Numbered from the stretch's first letter, positions 16,067 to 24,423 are shown. The stretch is 64,000 nucleotides of DNA from SZAS-79 sp964599095 (GCA_964599095.1 CAZREB010000016.1:48887-112886); one strand, 5' to 3'. Notes: generated by a model from the sequence alone, not told the origin. Numbers and translations: made by a program.

Positions 16067-16542
16067 TGCCGCGCAGCTATTCCTCGGCGCTCAAACGAAA
16101 GCACAACGCGACCGCCGGCGACGAAGTCGCGCGGATCCTGCTCGAGATCTCGAACCCGGCGCTCAGCGTGCCGATCCGCGTGGTGAACGACACGCTCGAC
16201 CTCGTCTCGAACGGCGAGACCTTCGTCGCTTTCGCCTTCGAGGTCACGCTGCCGAACGACGCGCGCGGGCAACTGCCCAAGGCGCAGCTCCAGCTCGACA
16301 ACGCCGGCGAGGACCTCACCGAGTGGATCGACCTCTCCCGAGGGGGCAAGGATTCGTCGGTGCGCTTCATGCAGGTGCTGCGGAGCAACCCGGACAACAT
16401 CGAGTGGGAGATCACGCTCGACCTCACGAACGTGCAAGTGACCTGGACCACGGTGGGCGGGGAGCTGGGCTTCGAGAACCTGCTGAACCGCCCGGCCGTG
16501 GCGCTGACCTACAACCCGGCCACCGCGCCGGGCCTCTTCTGA
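16066..16542 (+). CDS. DUF1833-like minor tail protein
   Basis: 158 residues, TGATG-coupled to the previous gene. LLEISNPALSVPIRVVNDTLDLVSNGETFVAFAFEVTLPND and the C-terminal LGFENLLNRPAVALTYNPATAPGLF match the pattern of the DUF1833 phage family (lambda gpL position). Such proteins form part of the distal tail/hub. It is followed after 8 bases by the NlpC/P60-type gene. Confidence 0.75.
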   Translation: MPRSYSSALKRKHNATAGDEVARILLEISNPALSVPIRVVNDTLDLVSNGETFVAFAFEVTLPNDARGQLPKAQLQLDNAGEDLTEWIDLSRGGKDSSVRFMQVLRSNPDNIEWEITLDLTNVQVTWTTVGGELGFENLLNRPAVALTYNPATAPGLF

Positions 16543-16550
16543 GCCCCGCC

Positions 16551-16934
16551 ATGCACTGGACCGATCGCTACGTGGGCAGGCCGTACGTCAAGGACCAGCT
16601 CGACTGCGGCGGGTGGGTCGAGAAGATCCTGCGCGAGCAGTTCAAGCGCGAGATCGAGCTGCCGCGCGAGCGCGCCCAGGGCCTGCGGCCACGATCGAAG
16701 CAGATCCAGCTCGAGCGGGACAACTACCTCGAGCGCACCGGCACGCCGGCTGAGGGCGACTGCGTGCTGATGATCGGCCGCGGCGACCTGTGGCACATGG
16801 GGCTGATGGTCTGGATCCAGCGCGAGCCCTACGTCCTGCACGCGATGGAGGGCTTCGGCCAGGTGGTGCTGCACCGGGTGCGGCAGCTCGCCGCATTGGG
16901 ACTGACCGTGGAAGGGTATTACCGGTGGCGGTGA
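16551..16934 (+). CDS. NlpC/P60-like tail-tip peptidase (gpK-like)
   Basis: 127 residues. The catalytic Cys is in QLDCGGWVEKIL and the catalytic His in DLWHMGLMVWI, spaced as in cysteine peptidases of the NlpC/P60 fold. Tail-tip proteins of this kind open peptidoglycan for DNA entry; lambda gpK carries the same domain. The upstream Mov34-type half of gpK is absent. It overlaps the tail tip gene by 10 bases. Confidence 0.78.
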   Translation: MHWTDRYVGRPYVKDQLDCGGWVEKILREQFKREIELPRERAQGLRPRSKQIQLERDNYLERTGTPAEGDCVLMIGRGDLWHMGLMVWIQREPYVLHAMEGFGQVVLHRVRQLAALGLTVEGYYRWR

Positions 16935-19900
16935 CCCAGGCCACGCTCGTTTATTCCCCGCACCCCCTGCTGCCGGCCGCGGGCCGCAGGATCGAGCACG
17001 AGCCCTTCCTCGAGGGCGAGACGATCGAGGCGTACCTCGGGCGGATCGGGATCAGGATCCGCGGCCCGGCGGTGGTCAGCATCAACGGCGCGCGGCTGCC
17101 GCGCAAGCTGTGGCGCCGGGCCCGGCCCAAGCCCGGGACGACGATCACGATCCGCGCCGGCGTCGCGGGCGGGGGCGGCGGCAGCAAGGACCCGACGCGC
17201 ACGGTGATCTCGCTGGGCCTTCTGGCTGCCGGACAGGCTTGGGGCTTGGGGCTAGGCACGAGCGTAGTCGAGGCCGTTGGCGGGACCGTCGGCGCCGCTG
17301 CGGGGGCGGTGTCGACGGGCGTCGCCACCGCGATCGGCTCCACGCTGATCAGCGTCGGCGGCAGCATCGCCGCGAGCGCTCTTTTGGACGAGACGCCCCC
17401 CGCACCGGAGATGCCCCAGCTCGACCTCCCCGTCTTCACGCTTCCACCCCCCGAAGTCGCGCCGCTGCCGGTGGGCGGCAACATGGTGCTGTCAGGGCTC
17501 CTGCCTCCACCGCAGCCGACTCTGGCGGTGTCGCAGCTGCGCGGGATCGACCAGCCCAGCCCGACCTACGCGCTCACCGGCGGCTCGAACCGCGCGCGGC
17601 CGTTCGAGGCGCTGCCCCTGGTCATGGGCCGGCATCGGGTGTACCCGGATCTCGGGGCGAAGGAGTACACCGAGTTCGAGGGCGACGACCAGATCCTCTA
17701 CGAGTGCTTCAATTTCGGCCTGGGAGATCTCGAGCTCACGAACTTCCGGATCGGCGACACGCCGATCGACTCGTTCGACGACGTCGAGGTGCAGGTGGCC
17801 GGCGCGGACGGCCGGCTCTCGCTCTTCCCGAACGCCGTGGACACGGCCGAGGGCGCGTCGCTCGACCCAGGCCTGTACGTCGACCGGACTTCGGGAACGA
17901 ACGCGACAGCGCTGGCGGTGGACATTACCGGGTCGCTTTACCGTGCGACGTCGGAGGGCCTGGCCGCGGCCGAGGTGGTGATCACGATGGCGTACCGGGC
18001 TGTGGGCGCGACCGACTGGACACCGCTTGGGCCGGGCACGGTGACGCTCTCCTCGGACTCGACCAAGCCGCTGCGCCTCACGTATCGCAGCACGGTCGAC
18101 TCGGGCCAGTACGAGGTGAGGGTGCGGCGCGAGACCGAGGCCTTCGACGACGACTCGTACACCGCGACGATCGTGTGGTCGCAACTGAAGAGCTACCAGC
18201 CGGACACGACCGACTACACGGGCCAGAACCGGGTGGCGGTGCGGATCCGCGCCTCGGGCCAGCTCAACGGGCGCATCCAGCAGTTTTCCGCAAGCGTGTC
18301 GGCGAAGACGCTCGTGTGGGAGGAGGGCGAGTGGTACCTGAAGGACACCGAGAACCCGGCCTGGTGGATCCTGTACCTCCTGCGCGGCAAGCGCGACGCC
18401 AACGGCCGGCTGATCTACGGCGCCGGCCTGGCCGACACGCGGATCGACCTCGATAGCTTGAAGGCCTTCGCCGAATGGTGCTCGGCGAAAGACTGGAGCT
18501 TCAACGGGATCATCGACCGGAGCATGACGATCCAGAGCGCGCTGGACGGGATCGCGCGCTGCGGCATGGGCTCGATGACGGTCGCCGGCGTCGGCAAGCA
18601 CGGCGTGGTGTGGGACGCGCCGGACCAGCCGGTGTCGGCGGTGTACGGCATGGGCAACATCGTCGCCGGCACCTATCGCGTGGACTACTCGACCGAGAAG
18701 GTGGCCGAGGAGATCGTGGTGCAGTTCATCAACCCGGACCTCGACTGGCAGCAGGACGAGGTGCGCGCCACGGTGCCGGAGGTGGACAGCCCGCTTTCGT
18801 CTTCCACGGTGGGGCTGTGGGGCTGCACGAACAAGTCGATGGCCGGGCGGATCTGCAACCTGATGGCGGCCGACCAGTACTATCACAACTCGCGCGTGAC
18901 CTGGCAGGTGGACATGGAAGGCAACGTGAACGTGCGCGGCGACACGGTGCTGCTCGCGCACGACATGATGCGAAACCGCTGGGGATTCTCGGGCCGCCTC
19001 ATCGAAGGCAGCGACGCGAGCACGCTGGTGCTCGACCGGAAAGTCGAGTTCACGCCCGACGAGACGCACTACGTGCTGGTGAAGAAGCCCGACGGCAGCT
19101 ATGAGATCCGGACGGTGACGTACGTCGAGGGCGAATCGGACACGATCGAGCTCGGCTCGCCGCTTTCATTCGACCCCGGCGCCGACGCCTACGGCCTGCC
19201 GGTATACGACTACGTCTGGATGTTCGACCTGCGGCCGACGCCGGGCCGGCGCGTGAAGATCACGGAGATCAAGGCCGCGAGCCTGTATCGCCTGACGATG
19301 TCCGGCGTCGACGACGACCCGGACTACTACCTGCGCGAGACCGAGCCGTACACGCACGTGGTGCGCACGCCCGCGGGGCTGGATGCGCCGGCGCTCTCGA
19401 ACCTGGTGGCCACGGAGGAGCTCGTGCGCGCCGGCCAAGGCTACATGGTGCGGGTGACCTTCACCTGGGACGCGACCGGGCGCTACGACCACGCGAACCT
19501 GCGCCTCGGGGTCAATGGCGGGCCGAAGCACGCCTACCCGAACGTGCAGGGGCGACGATTCACGATCGACGTGGCGGACCGCTCGGTGCTCGAGATGGAG
19601 ATCTCCGCGCCTTCGGCGATCGGCGTGATCGGCGCGCAGGGCCGCCTGACGCTCACGCACACGGTGGCCGGCGCGGCCGCCGCGCCGCCGTCGACCGTGC
19701 CGTGGATCACGATCGACGGCGGCGTGCTGACCTGGGGCGCCGTCGAGGATCCGGACGTGATCGGGTACCTGCTGCGCTTCCAGTACGGCGCGCGGCCGTC
19801 TTTCGGCGATGCGCTGTCGCTCGACGGCGGGTTCTTCACCGAGCGCACAAAGCGGCTGGCGCACCGGTTCTCGCAGACGGTGACGATCATGGTGTGCGCG

Positions 19901-20800
19901 ATCGACGCCGCGGGGCTGATCTCGCCGGCGCCGGCCTACATCATCACGGACCTGGGCACGCCGGCGATCGCCAACATCGTCGAGCAGATCGACCTGAAGG
20001 CCCTGGGCTGGCCGGGCACGATCATCGGCGGCAGCGTCGACATGGACGGCAACCTGGCGGCCGACGATGCCTCGGGCCTCATGTGGGGTCCGAACCCGGC
20101 CGGGAACATGTGGTCGCTCGACTCGGCGCCGATGTGGCACGCGACGGTCTACAGGGAGATGCACTACCTGCCGCAGATCTCGCCGACCGAAGGCGGCCCG
20201 GGCTCGGTACTCACGCTGCAGAGCACGATCGAGGGCAAGAGCGACATCGAGTACCGCCGGAACGGCCCGGCGCCGATGTGGATCGACGACGCCGAGCCGA
20301 TGTGGTCGGGCGACGCCTCGCTGATGTGGAACCTGGCCGAGGGCGAGCTGCCGGTGGATTTCCCGATGTGGTCCGGTGACGCCGACCCGATGTGGTCCGG
20401 CGACGACGCGCGCCGGATGTGGTCGGTTGAGTACGGCGGCTACCAGACCTGGCCCGGCGCGATCGACGTGCGCAACGAGCCGTACGACTTTTACTTCCAG
20501 ACCGCGCAGGGGCCGACGCAGGGCAAGCTCAGCGCCTGCACCTTCACGGTGGACATGCCCGACGTGCAGGAAGAATTCAAAGGCATCACGGTGGCGGCGA
20601 CGACCGGCACGCGGCTGCCGATCACCAAGACCTACCGCGCGATCAAGTCCGTGCCGGTGACGCTCGAGAACGACGGCGGCACCGCGGTGGGCGTGACGAT
20701 CGAGGATTACGACCCGACGCTCGGGCCGCTCATCAAGGCGCGCGATGCTTCGCGCGCGGCGGTGGCGGCCAAGGTGAGCGGGACCATTCAGGGCTACTAG
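16925..20800 (+). CDS. Tail tip attachment protein J (host specificity)
   Basis: 1291 residues from the GTG at 16925; the open frame extends further upstream, but that part overlaps the peptidase gene. The N-terminus combines a gpI-like tip domain (EGETIEAYLGRIGI; Gly-rich linker near residue 80) with a hydrophobic Ala/Gly stretch (about 90-155). The central part has the J core (QNRVAVRIRASGQLNGRIQQFSASVSAKT; WCSAKDWSFNGII), then fibronectin-like beta domains. A run of Met-Trp repeats lies at about residues 1053-1166. J proteins form the central spike that contacts the receptor. Confidence 0.88.
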   Translation: MAVTQATLVYSPHPLLPAAGRRIEHEPFLEGETIEAYLGRIGIRIRGPAVVSINGARLPRKLWRRARPKPGTTITIRAGVAGGGGGSKDPTRTVISLGLLAAGQAWGLGLGTSVVEAVGGTVGAAAGAVSTGVATAIGSTLISVGGSIAASALLDETPPAPEMPQLDLPVFTLPPPEVAPLPVGGNMVLSGLLPPPQPTLAVSQLRGIDQPSPTYALTGGSNRARPFEALPLVMGRHRVYPDLGAKEYTEFEGDDQILYECFNFGLGDLELTNFRIGDTPIDSFDDVEVQVAGADGRLSLFPNAVDTAEGASLDPGLYVDRTSGTNATALAVDITGSLYRATSEGLAAAEVVITMAYRAVGATDWTPLGPGTVTLSSDSTKPLRLTYRSTVDSGQYEVRVRRETEAFDDDSYTATIVWSQLKSYQPDTTDYTGQNRVAVRIRASGQLNGRIQQFSASVSAKTLVWEEGEWYLKDTENPAWWILYLLRGKRDANGRLIYGAGLADTRIDLDSLKAFAEWCSAKDWSFNGIIDRSMTIQSALDGIARCGMGSMTVAGVGKHGVVWDAPDQPVSAVYGMGNIVAGTYRVDYSTEKVAEEIVVQFINPDLDWQQDEVRATVPEVDSPLSSSTVGLWGCTNKSMAGRICNLMAADQYYHNSRVTWQVDMEGNVNVRGDTVLLAHDMMRNRWGFSGRLIEGSDASTLVLDRKVEFTPDETHYVLVKKPDGSYEIRTVTYVEGESDTIELGSPLSFDPGADAYGLPVYDYVWMFDLRPTPGRRVKITEIKAASLYRLTMSGVDDDPDYYLRETEPYTHVVRTPAGLDAPALSNLVATEELVRAGQGYMVRVTFTWDATGRYDHANLRLGVNGGPKHAYPNVQGRRFTIDVADRSVLEMEISAPSAIGVIGAQGRLTLTHTVAGAAAAPPSTVPWITIDGGVLTWGAVEDPDVIGYLLRFQYGARPSFGDALSLDGGFFTERTKRLAHRFSQTVTIMVCAIDAAGLISPAPAYIITDLGTPAIANIVEQIDLKALGWPGTIIGGSVDMDGNLAADDASGLMWGPNPAGNMWSLDSAPMWHATVYREMHYLPQISPTEGGPGSVLTLQSTIEGKSDIEYRRNGPAPMWIDDAEPMWSGDASLMWNLAEGELPVDFPMWSGDADPMWSGDDARRMWSVEYGGYQTWPGAIDVRNEPYDFYFQTAQGPTQGKLSACTFTVDMPDVQEEFKGITVAATTGTRLPITKTYRAIKSVPVTLENDGGTAVGVTIEDYDPTLGPLIKARDASRAAVAAKVSGTIQGY
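20081..20422 (+). repeat. Met-Trp octapeptide-like repeats in the tail tip protein
   Basis: Nine ATGTGG (Met-Trp) pairs occur at 20081, 20108, 20132, 20276, 20300, 20324, 20366, 20390 and 20417. Most neighbours are 24 or 27 bases apart (8-9 residues). The protein consensus is close to PMWSGDAx. The even spacing suggests a tandem-duplicated structural motif, for example stacked beta turns with buried tryptophans. Confidence 0.8.
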
Positions 20801-20809
20801 GAGAGAGCG

Positions 20810-21778
20810 ATGCCGACACCACTGCCAGACTCAGCCGACTACACCGACAGCGGCGCCACCGAAGGCGAATGCAAAACCTTCATCACCAACCTGCGCGCCT
20901 TCATCGCGGGGCTCTTCGGCACCGACGGCACGGCTGCGACGGCCCGCTCGACCCTGGGCCTAGGATCGATGGCCACGCAGGACGCCGATGCCGTCGCGAT
21001 CACCGGCGGCTCGATCACCGGTGTGGTGATCAACCCGCGAGGTCACATCGCAGGGCTCACGCTGAGCAACAACGGGACCGCCACGAAGCTCGACGTGGCG
21101 GCGGGCACCTGCAGGGACTCCACCAACGCGGCAGACATCACGCTCGCCTCGGCGATCACCGCCGGCCTCATTCAGACCAGCGGATCGTGGGCGGCAGGCA
21201 GCGTGCAGAACAAGCTCGACACCGGGGCGCGCGCGAACAGCACCTGGTACCACGTGTTCGTGATCAAGAAGGATTCGGACGGCAGCGGAGACTTCCTTTT
21301 TTCTCTGTCCGCCTCCGCACCGACGATGCCGGGCGGATACACCTACAAGCGGCGGATCGGTTCCGTTTTGACCGACGGCTCTGGAAACATCACGGCGTTC
21401 ACGCAGGACGGCGATCTATTCTTGTGGACGAGTCCGGCGGCGGATTTTACGAACTATGTCTCTGGGTCGACTACGTCGGCTCTCAGGACGCTGACGGTCC
21501 CAACAGGCATCAAGGTAAGGGCGCGATTTCGGGCCGCGCAGACGAATACCGGCGCGGCGGGGGGGATGGTGCTGTTTACTTCGCCTTCTGAATCCGACGT
21601 CGCAGTCGGATCGGATCACGCATCTTTGTACAACTCGGTGATCAATCACTACGCAATGGGCTCGTTCGAGCTACTGACCAACACGTCGGCACAAGTTCGG
21701 TCGAGAGATAGCGCGACGGATAACAAGTGGCACATCTCGACGACCGCATGGATCGACCACCGTGGAAGGTTCGACTAG
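20810..21778 (+). CDS. Tail fibre or tip-associated protein
   Basis: 322 residues, after GGAGAG and directly following J. The first 60 residues form a short helix-rich anchor (ECKTFITNLRAFIAGLFGTDGTAATARSTLGLG) common at the start of phage tail fibres. The rest is beta-rich and low in charge (GSWAAGSVQNKLDTGARANSTWYHVFVIKK; SALRTLTVPTGIKVRARFRAAQ) and ends in a likely jelly-roll or receptor-binding domain. It is shorter than most fibres. Base composition becomes more AT-rich in its last third, which could mean a swapped receptor-binding end. Confidence 0.72.
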   Translation: MPTPLPDSADYTDSGATEGECKTFITNLRAFIAGLFGTDGTAATARSTLGLGSMATQDADAVAITGGSITGVVINPRGHIAGLTLSNNGTATKLDVAAGTCRDSTNAADITLASAITAGLIQTSGSWAAGSVQNKLDTGARANSTWYHVFVIKKDSDGSGDFLFSLSASAPTMPGGYTYKRRIGSVLTDGSGNITAFTQDGDLFLWTSPAADFTNYVSGSTTSALRTLTVPTGIKVRARFRAAQTNTGAAGGMVLFTSPSESDVAVGSDHASLYNSVINHYAMGSFELLTNTSAQVRSRDSATDNKWHISTTAWIDHRGRFD

Positions 21779-21938
21779 CCTCGCCGCGATTGTCCAGGAC
21801 GAAGGACGGTGCGATGCGAATTTCTCGCACCGCGCCTATCTCGCATCGACCGACTGGTACGTGACGCGGCCGGTCGAGACGGGGACGGCGATCCCGGACG
21901 AGAGCAAGGCGGCGCGGGAGGCGATCGCGGGGATTTAG
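21762..21938 (+). CDS. Small phage tail-associated protein (DWYVTRPVETG motif)
   Basis: 58 residues from a GTG inside the end of the fibre gene (17-base overlap), too short for most gene finders. The C-terminus reads TDWYVTRPVETGTAIPDESKAAREA. A pattern of the form DWYV.R..ETG..IP......R..A is widespread in small phage proteins next to tail fibre genes, which is the main reason for calling it. Function unknown. Confidence 0.68.
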   Translation: MEGSTSLAAIVQDEGRCDANFSHRAYLASTDWYVTRPVETGTAIPDESKAAREAIAGI

Positions 21939-22010
21939 AACCGATCAGGCGACCTCTTCAGGACCACGTCGTGGTCGCCTGCCGGCGTGCGGCTCTGGAA
22001 TCGGTCGATG

Positions 22011-22601
22011 CTATAGGTCCTTTGCACCGCGCGCACCGCGCTGCCGGAGTTCCTCGACACTGAATTCCAGATACTCGTTCGAGGTCATCGCCAACAATCC
22101 TTTGTCGATGGTACCGGAGTACTTCTCGGCCTTCAGGCGGCCGTCTGGTCTTCGCCATTCCCAGATGAGGTTCTCGTACGTGACTCCTGCCCGGGTTTGA
22201 ATCGACTCACTTCGGACGACAAAGGCGCCGAACTTTTCACGCAGCGCCTCCGCAATAGCCTCTGCTGATCCGGAGGCAAAGCTGATGCTCAATCGCGCGA
22301 GCCGTCCGTCGAGGAAAAAAAAATGGATCGACTCGATCGGCGCGCCGGCGATGGTGTCTTTGTAGCTGTCCCTGTAGGAGCCGGCGACCCCGATGCAGCG
22401 CTTTATTCGAGGATGCGTCTGCAAAGATGGCGGGCAGATTATTCCTTTCGTGGCGGGCATGTCCTCGAACTTCATCCCGATGGCAAATTGCTTGAACTCG
22501 AGAGCAGGCGCCACCTGCCCGAAAGCAAGCCGCTGAGCATTTGAGCCCAGCAAAAGAAAGCCAAGCAATAGAACGCCGACGCCGTTGAATTTAGTTCCCA
22601 T
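22011..22601 (-). CDS. Exported protein of unknown function, prophage conversion candidate
   Basis: 196 residues with an N-terminal signal peptide (VGVLLLGFLLLGSNAQRLAFG) and one pair of cysteines (CPPSLQTHPRIKRC) that could form a disulfide in the periplasm. The mature part alternates strands and helices (IHFFFLDGRLARLSISFASGSAEAIAEALREKFG). No family recognised. It is the third gene of a leftward operon that begins with an Arc-like regulator, so it is probably expressed in the lysogen. Start ATG at 22601; AAGGA lies upstream with wide spacing. Confidence 0.65.
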   Translation of the reverse strand: MGTKFNGVGVLLLGFLLLGSNAQRLAFGQVAPALEFKQFAIGMKFEDMPATKGIICPPSLQTHPRIKRCIGVAGSYRDSYKDTIAGAPIESIHFFFLDGRLARLSISFASGSAEAIAEALREKFGAFVVRSESIQTRAGVTYENLIWEWRRPDGRLKAEKYSGTIDKGLLAMTSNEYLEFSVEELRQRGARGAKDL

Positions 22602-22634
22602 GCGCCCCCCGGGGGTCCTTGGAATAGGTGTTGT

Positions 22635-23054
22635 TTAAGCGCCGCTGCACCCCGCGCCGGAGGCCCAGTCGGCCCAGCGCTTTGCCGTCCGGTCGCGCGG
22701 GTCGTAGATCTTCTGAACGCCGACCTTGACGCGACTCGATGTCGCGTCGATCTCATTCACCGTGATCACCCCATGCACCATTCCGTTGCTGGTATTGAAA
22801 GGCCATCCCGCCTTGAAGTAAACGACGATCCTCGCCTCGCGGATGTCGGTGTAGATCTCACCTTCCAGAGCTTGGTCGAGGCACGCCGGGAACGCGGTGC
22901 GCAGGTTCCTGTACGCGGCCTGATACCCGACCTTGAGATCCGCCGTCGTCCAATTGAAATCGTCGTCGGGGATCTGGCCGACCGGCGTGGCGCAGCCGGC
23001 GAGCAGGGCGATCGCGACGTACGCTGCGCCCCAGTTCATCAGCACCGCGCGCAT
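22635..23054 (-). CDS. Lipoprotein of unknown function, prophage conversion candidate
   Basis: 139 residues. The signal peptide ends in the lipobox LLAGC (Cys21), so the mature protein is membrane-anchored. AGGAGTG precedes the ATG at good distance. Two further cysteines (ACLDQ and GAGCSGA) may pair. The mature part is beta-rich (YTDIREARIVVYFKAGWPF, VITVNEID). It lies between the Arc-like regulator and the exported protein on the same strand; envelope proteins made by a lysogen often alter phage receptors or block superinfection, but that is inference here. Confidence 0.7.
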   Translation of the reverse strand: MRAVLMNWGAAYVAIALLAGCATPVGQIPDDDFNWTTADLKVGYQAAYRNLRTAFPACLDQALEGEIYTDIREARIVVYFKAGWPFNTSNGMVHGVITVNEIDATSSRVKVGVQKIYDPRDRTAKRWADWASGAGCSGA

Positions 23055-23076
23055 TCTCGCTCACTCCTGTTCGCAG

Positions 23077-23424
23077 CTATTTGAAAAGCGATAGTAGCGC
23101 CAGCTGCTTCTCCGGGTTCATCCGCCTGAAGACGGCCAGCATCGCTCGGTCGATATCGTTGAGCGTGTCGGTCGCTGCGTCACGTAGCAAATAGGTGTCG
23201 GTTTTGGCAATGTCCTGAAGATCGAGCGAACGCACCAGTCGGGCGATCACCTCGGCGTTCAGGCTGCGTCCGTGCCTGTCCGCCTCGGCCTGTAGTCTTT
23301 TCTTGACTTCCGCAGGGAAGCGAACACCGAAAGGGGCCACGTCCCCAGACACTTTGAGGTTCTCAACACGGTCGCTGGCGGCCCGGCGCACGGTGGGTGT
23401 CTCGGTAGGTTCGTCCATAGGCAC
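23077..23424 (-). CDS. Arc-like ribbon-helix-helix regulator (candidate lysogeny repressor)
   Basis: 115 residues from GTG at 23424, or 113 from ATG at 23418. The core PFGVRFPAEVKKRLQAEADRHGRSLNAEVIARLVRSL is a clear Arc/MetJ-type DNA-binding fold: a beta strand followed by two helices with the GRSLNAE turn. The C-terminal 45 residues (DTLNDIDRAMLAVFRRMNPEKQLALLSLF) are an added helical oligomerisation tail. It is transcribed away from the early operon, and a perfect 19-bp palindrome abuts its start, so autoregulation and repression of the divergent side are likely, as with P22 Arc/Mnt. Confidence 0.85.
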   Translation of the reverse strand: MPMDEPTETPTVRRAASDRVENLKVSGDVAPFGVRFPAEVKKRLQAEADRHGRSLNAEVIARLVRSLDLQDIAKTDTYLLRDAATDTLNDIDRAMLAVFRRMNPEKQLALLSLFK

Positions 23425-23443
23425 TGGTTACACAGTGTAACCA
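23425..23443. promoter_or_regulatory. Perfect 19-bp palindromic operator
   Basis: TGGTTACACAGTGTAACCA has 9-base arms with no mismatch around a central A. It touches the start codon of the leftward Arc-like gene and lies 9 bases before the rightward TTGACA. A dimer or tetramer of ribbon-helix-helix proteins is the natural ligand. Confidence 0.75.
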
Positions 23444-23451
23444 TGCGGGGC

Positions 23452-23490
23452 TTGACAGCGTAGCCTTCGTCACGTAATCATTATGACTAC
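23452..23490 (+). promoter_or_regulatory. Early promoter with second palindromic operator
   Basis: TTGACA (23452-23457) is followed after 18 bases by AATCAT (23476-23481), a moderate -10 element. A 17-bp near-palindrome, GTAATCATTATGACTAC (23474-23490, one mismatch per arm), covers that -10 element. Two direct copies of ACGTAA lie at 23472-23477 and 23494-23499. The same AT-rich block also contains CATAAT on the minus strand, a possible -10 for the leftward operon. This is the probable genetic switch. Confidence 0.6.
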
Positions 23491-23511
23491 ATGACGTAAC
23501 TAAAGGCTGCC

Positions 23512-23700
23512 ATGCGTATCAACGCCACGACAAAAGATCCCGCAAAAACCGTCCGTTTTCCCGGCGAACTCCTGCAGAAGATCAAGGAGGGCGCCGCAGC
23601 AAGCGGCCGTAGCGAAAATTCCGAGATCGTGTTCCGGGTGGCACTCGGCCTCGGGCTGGTTCAGTCCGAAGGGCCGTCGAGCACCAACGCAAAGCGGTAG
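23512..23700 (+). CDS. Small ribbon-helix-helix protein, first gene of the early operon
   Basis: 62 residues. KTVRFPGELLQKIKEGAAASGRSENSEIVFRVALGLGL matches an Arc-type fold: beta strand, helix, GRSENSE turn, helix. AAAGG precedes the ATG at normal distance. It is divergent from a second, larger protein of the same fold across an 87-base region with two palindromes, so the two probably compete for or partition the operators, in the manner of Cro and CI but with Arc-type proteins. Confidence 0.82.
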   Translation: MRINATTKDPAKTVRFPGELLQKIKEGAAASGRSENSEIVFRVALGLGLVQSEGPSSTNAKR

Positions 23701-23702
23701 CC

Positions 23703-24239
23703 ATGACCGCACGCTACCCCCACGGCGCTGTCGCCGATAGGTTAAAGGCGGCGCTCGCGTCCCCCTTGGCCCCGTTCCCCGCCGACATCTACGAGGCCGC
23801 GCAGCGCGTCTGCCAGGACTACCGCGACGGCAAGGCGGAGGGGATCCCGGCGGTAGCGGCAAAGATGGGGATCCCGGCCGGCACGCTCTACAACAAGCTG
23901 AACCCGCACGAGTCCTCGCACCACAAGCTGACGGTGCAGGACCTGATCCAGATCACGCTGATCACCGGCGACCTGCGCCCGCTCGAGTCGCTGGCGGGCA
24001 CGCTCAACTGCGTGGTGTACCCGGTGCCGGACCTGAAGCACGTCTCGGACGCCGCGCTGATCGAGCTGCTGGCCAAGGTGCAGGAGGAGTGCGGGCGCTT
24101 TCACCAGGAGCTCAGGAAGGCGCTCGAAGACAACAAGGTGGACCTCACCGAGTTCGCGAAGCTGAAGGTGCGCTCGCTGCACTGGATCGGCGCGATCGCG
24201 GAGGCCACCGCCCGGCTCAAAGGGCTGGTGCGTGGCTAG
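23703..24239 (+). CDS. CII-like phage regulatory protein (Phage_CP76 type)
   Basis: 178 residues. YEAAQRVCQDYRDGKAEGIPAVAAKMGIPAGTLYNKLNPHESSHHKLTVQDL-type helix-turn-helix, then LITGDLRPLESLAGTLNCVVYPVPD, is the signature of the CP76/CII regulator family of temperate phages. The C-terminal half is a helical bundle (LLAKVQEECGRFHQELRKAL). It starts two bases after the small ribbon-helix-helix gene. In related phages such proteins tip the balance towards lysogeny or activate early genes. Confidence 0.82.
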   Translation: MTARYPHGAVADRLKAALASPLAPFPADIYEAAQRVCQDYRDGKAEGIPAVAAKMGIPAGTLYNKLNPHESSHHKLTVQDLIQITLITGDLRPLESLAGTLNCVVYPVPDLKHVSDAALIELLAKVQEECGRFHQELRKALEDNKVDLTEFAKLKVRSLHWIGAIAEATARLKGLVRG

Positions 24240-24423
24240 GCCGCTGCCGATCGCGCGGGTGGCCGACGACGCGCCGGCGGGCCAGGTGCCAGGCAATTTC
24301 GCGCGCACGTTCGCGCTGATCTTCAGGGCGGAGATCGCCCAACGCTTCCTCCAGGAGGACACGCCATGCGCCGCAGCCGTCAAAGGTGCGGCTCACGGCA
24401 GCCCGGACTCGGGCTGCGCGTGA
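24232..24423 (+). CDS. Small unknown phage protein
   Basis: 63 residues from a GTG overlapping the end of the CII-like gene by 8 bases. A central helix (GNFARTFALIFRAEIAQRFLQED) is the only notable feature. It is stop/start-coupled (TGATG) to the next small gene. Function unknown. Confidence 0.5.
   Translation: MARPLPIARVADDAPAGQVPGNFARTFALIFRAEIAQRFLQEDTPCAAAVKGAAHGSPDSGCA

Noticed and set aside
16790..16924. Upstream extension of the tail tip J frame
   Set aside because: It overlaps the NlpC/P60-like gene in another frame; the GTG at 16925 gives the short overlap usual here.
23512..24239. Toxin-antitoxin reading of the small ribbon-helix-helix gene and its neighbour
   Set aside because: The second gene is a CII-like regulator rather than a toxin, and the pair lies at the phage control region next to operators.
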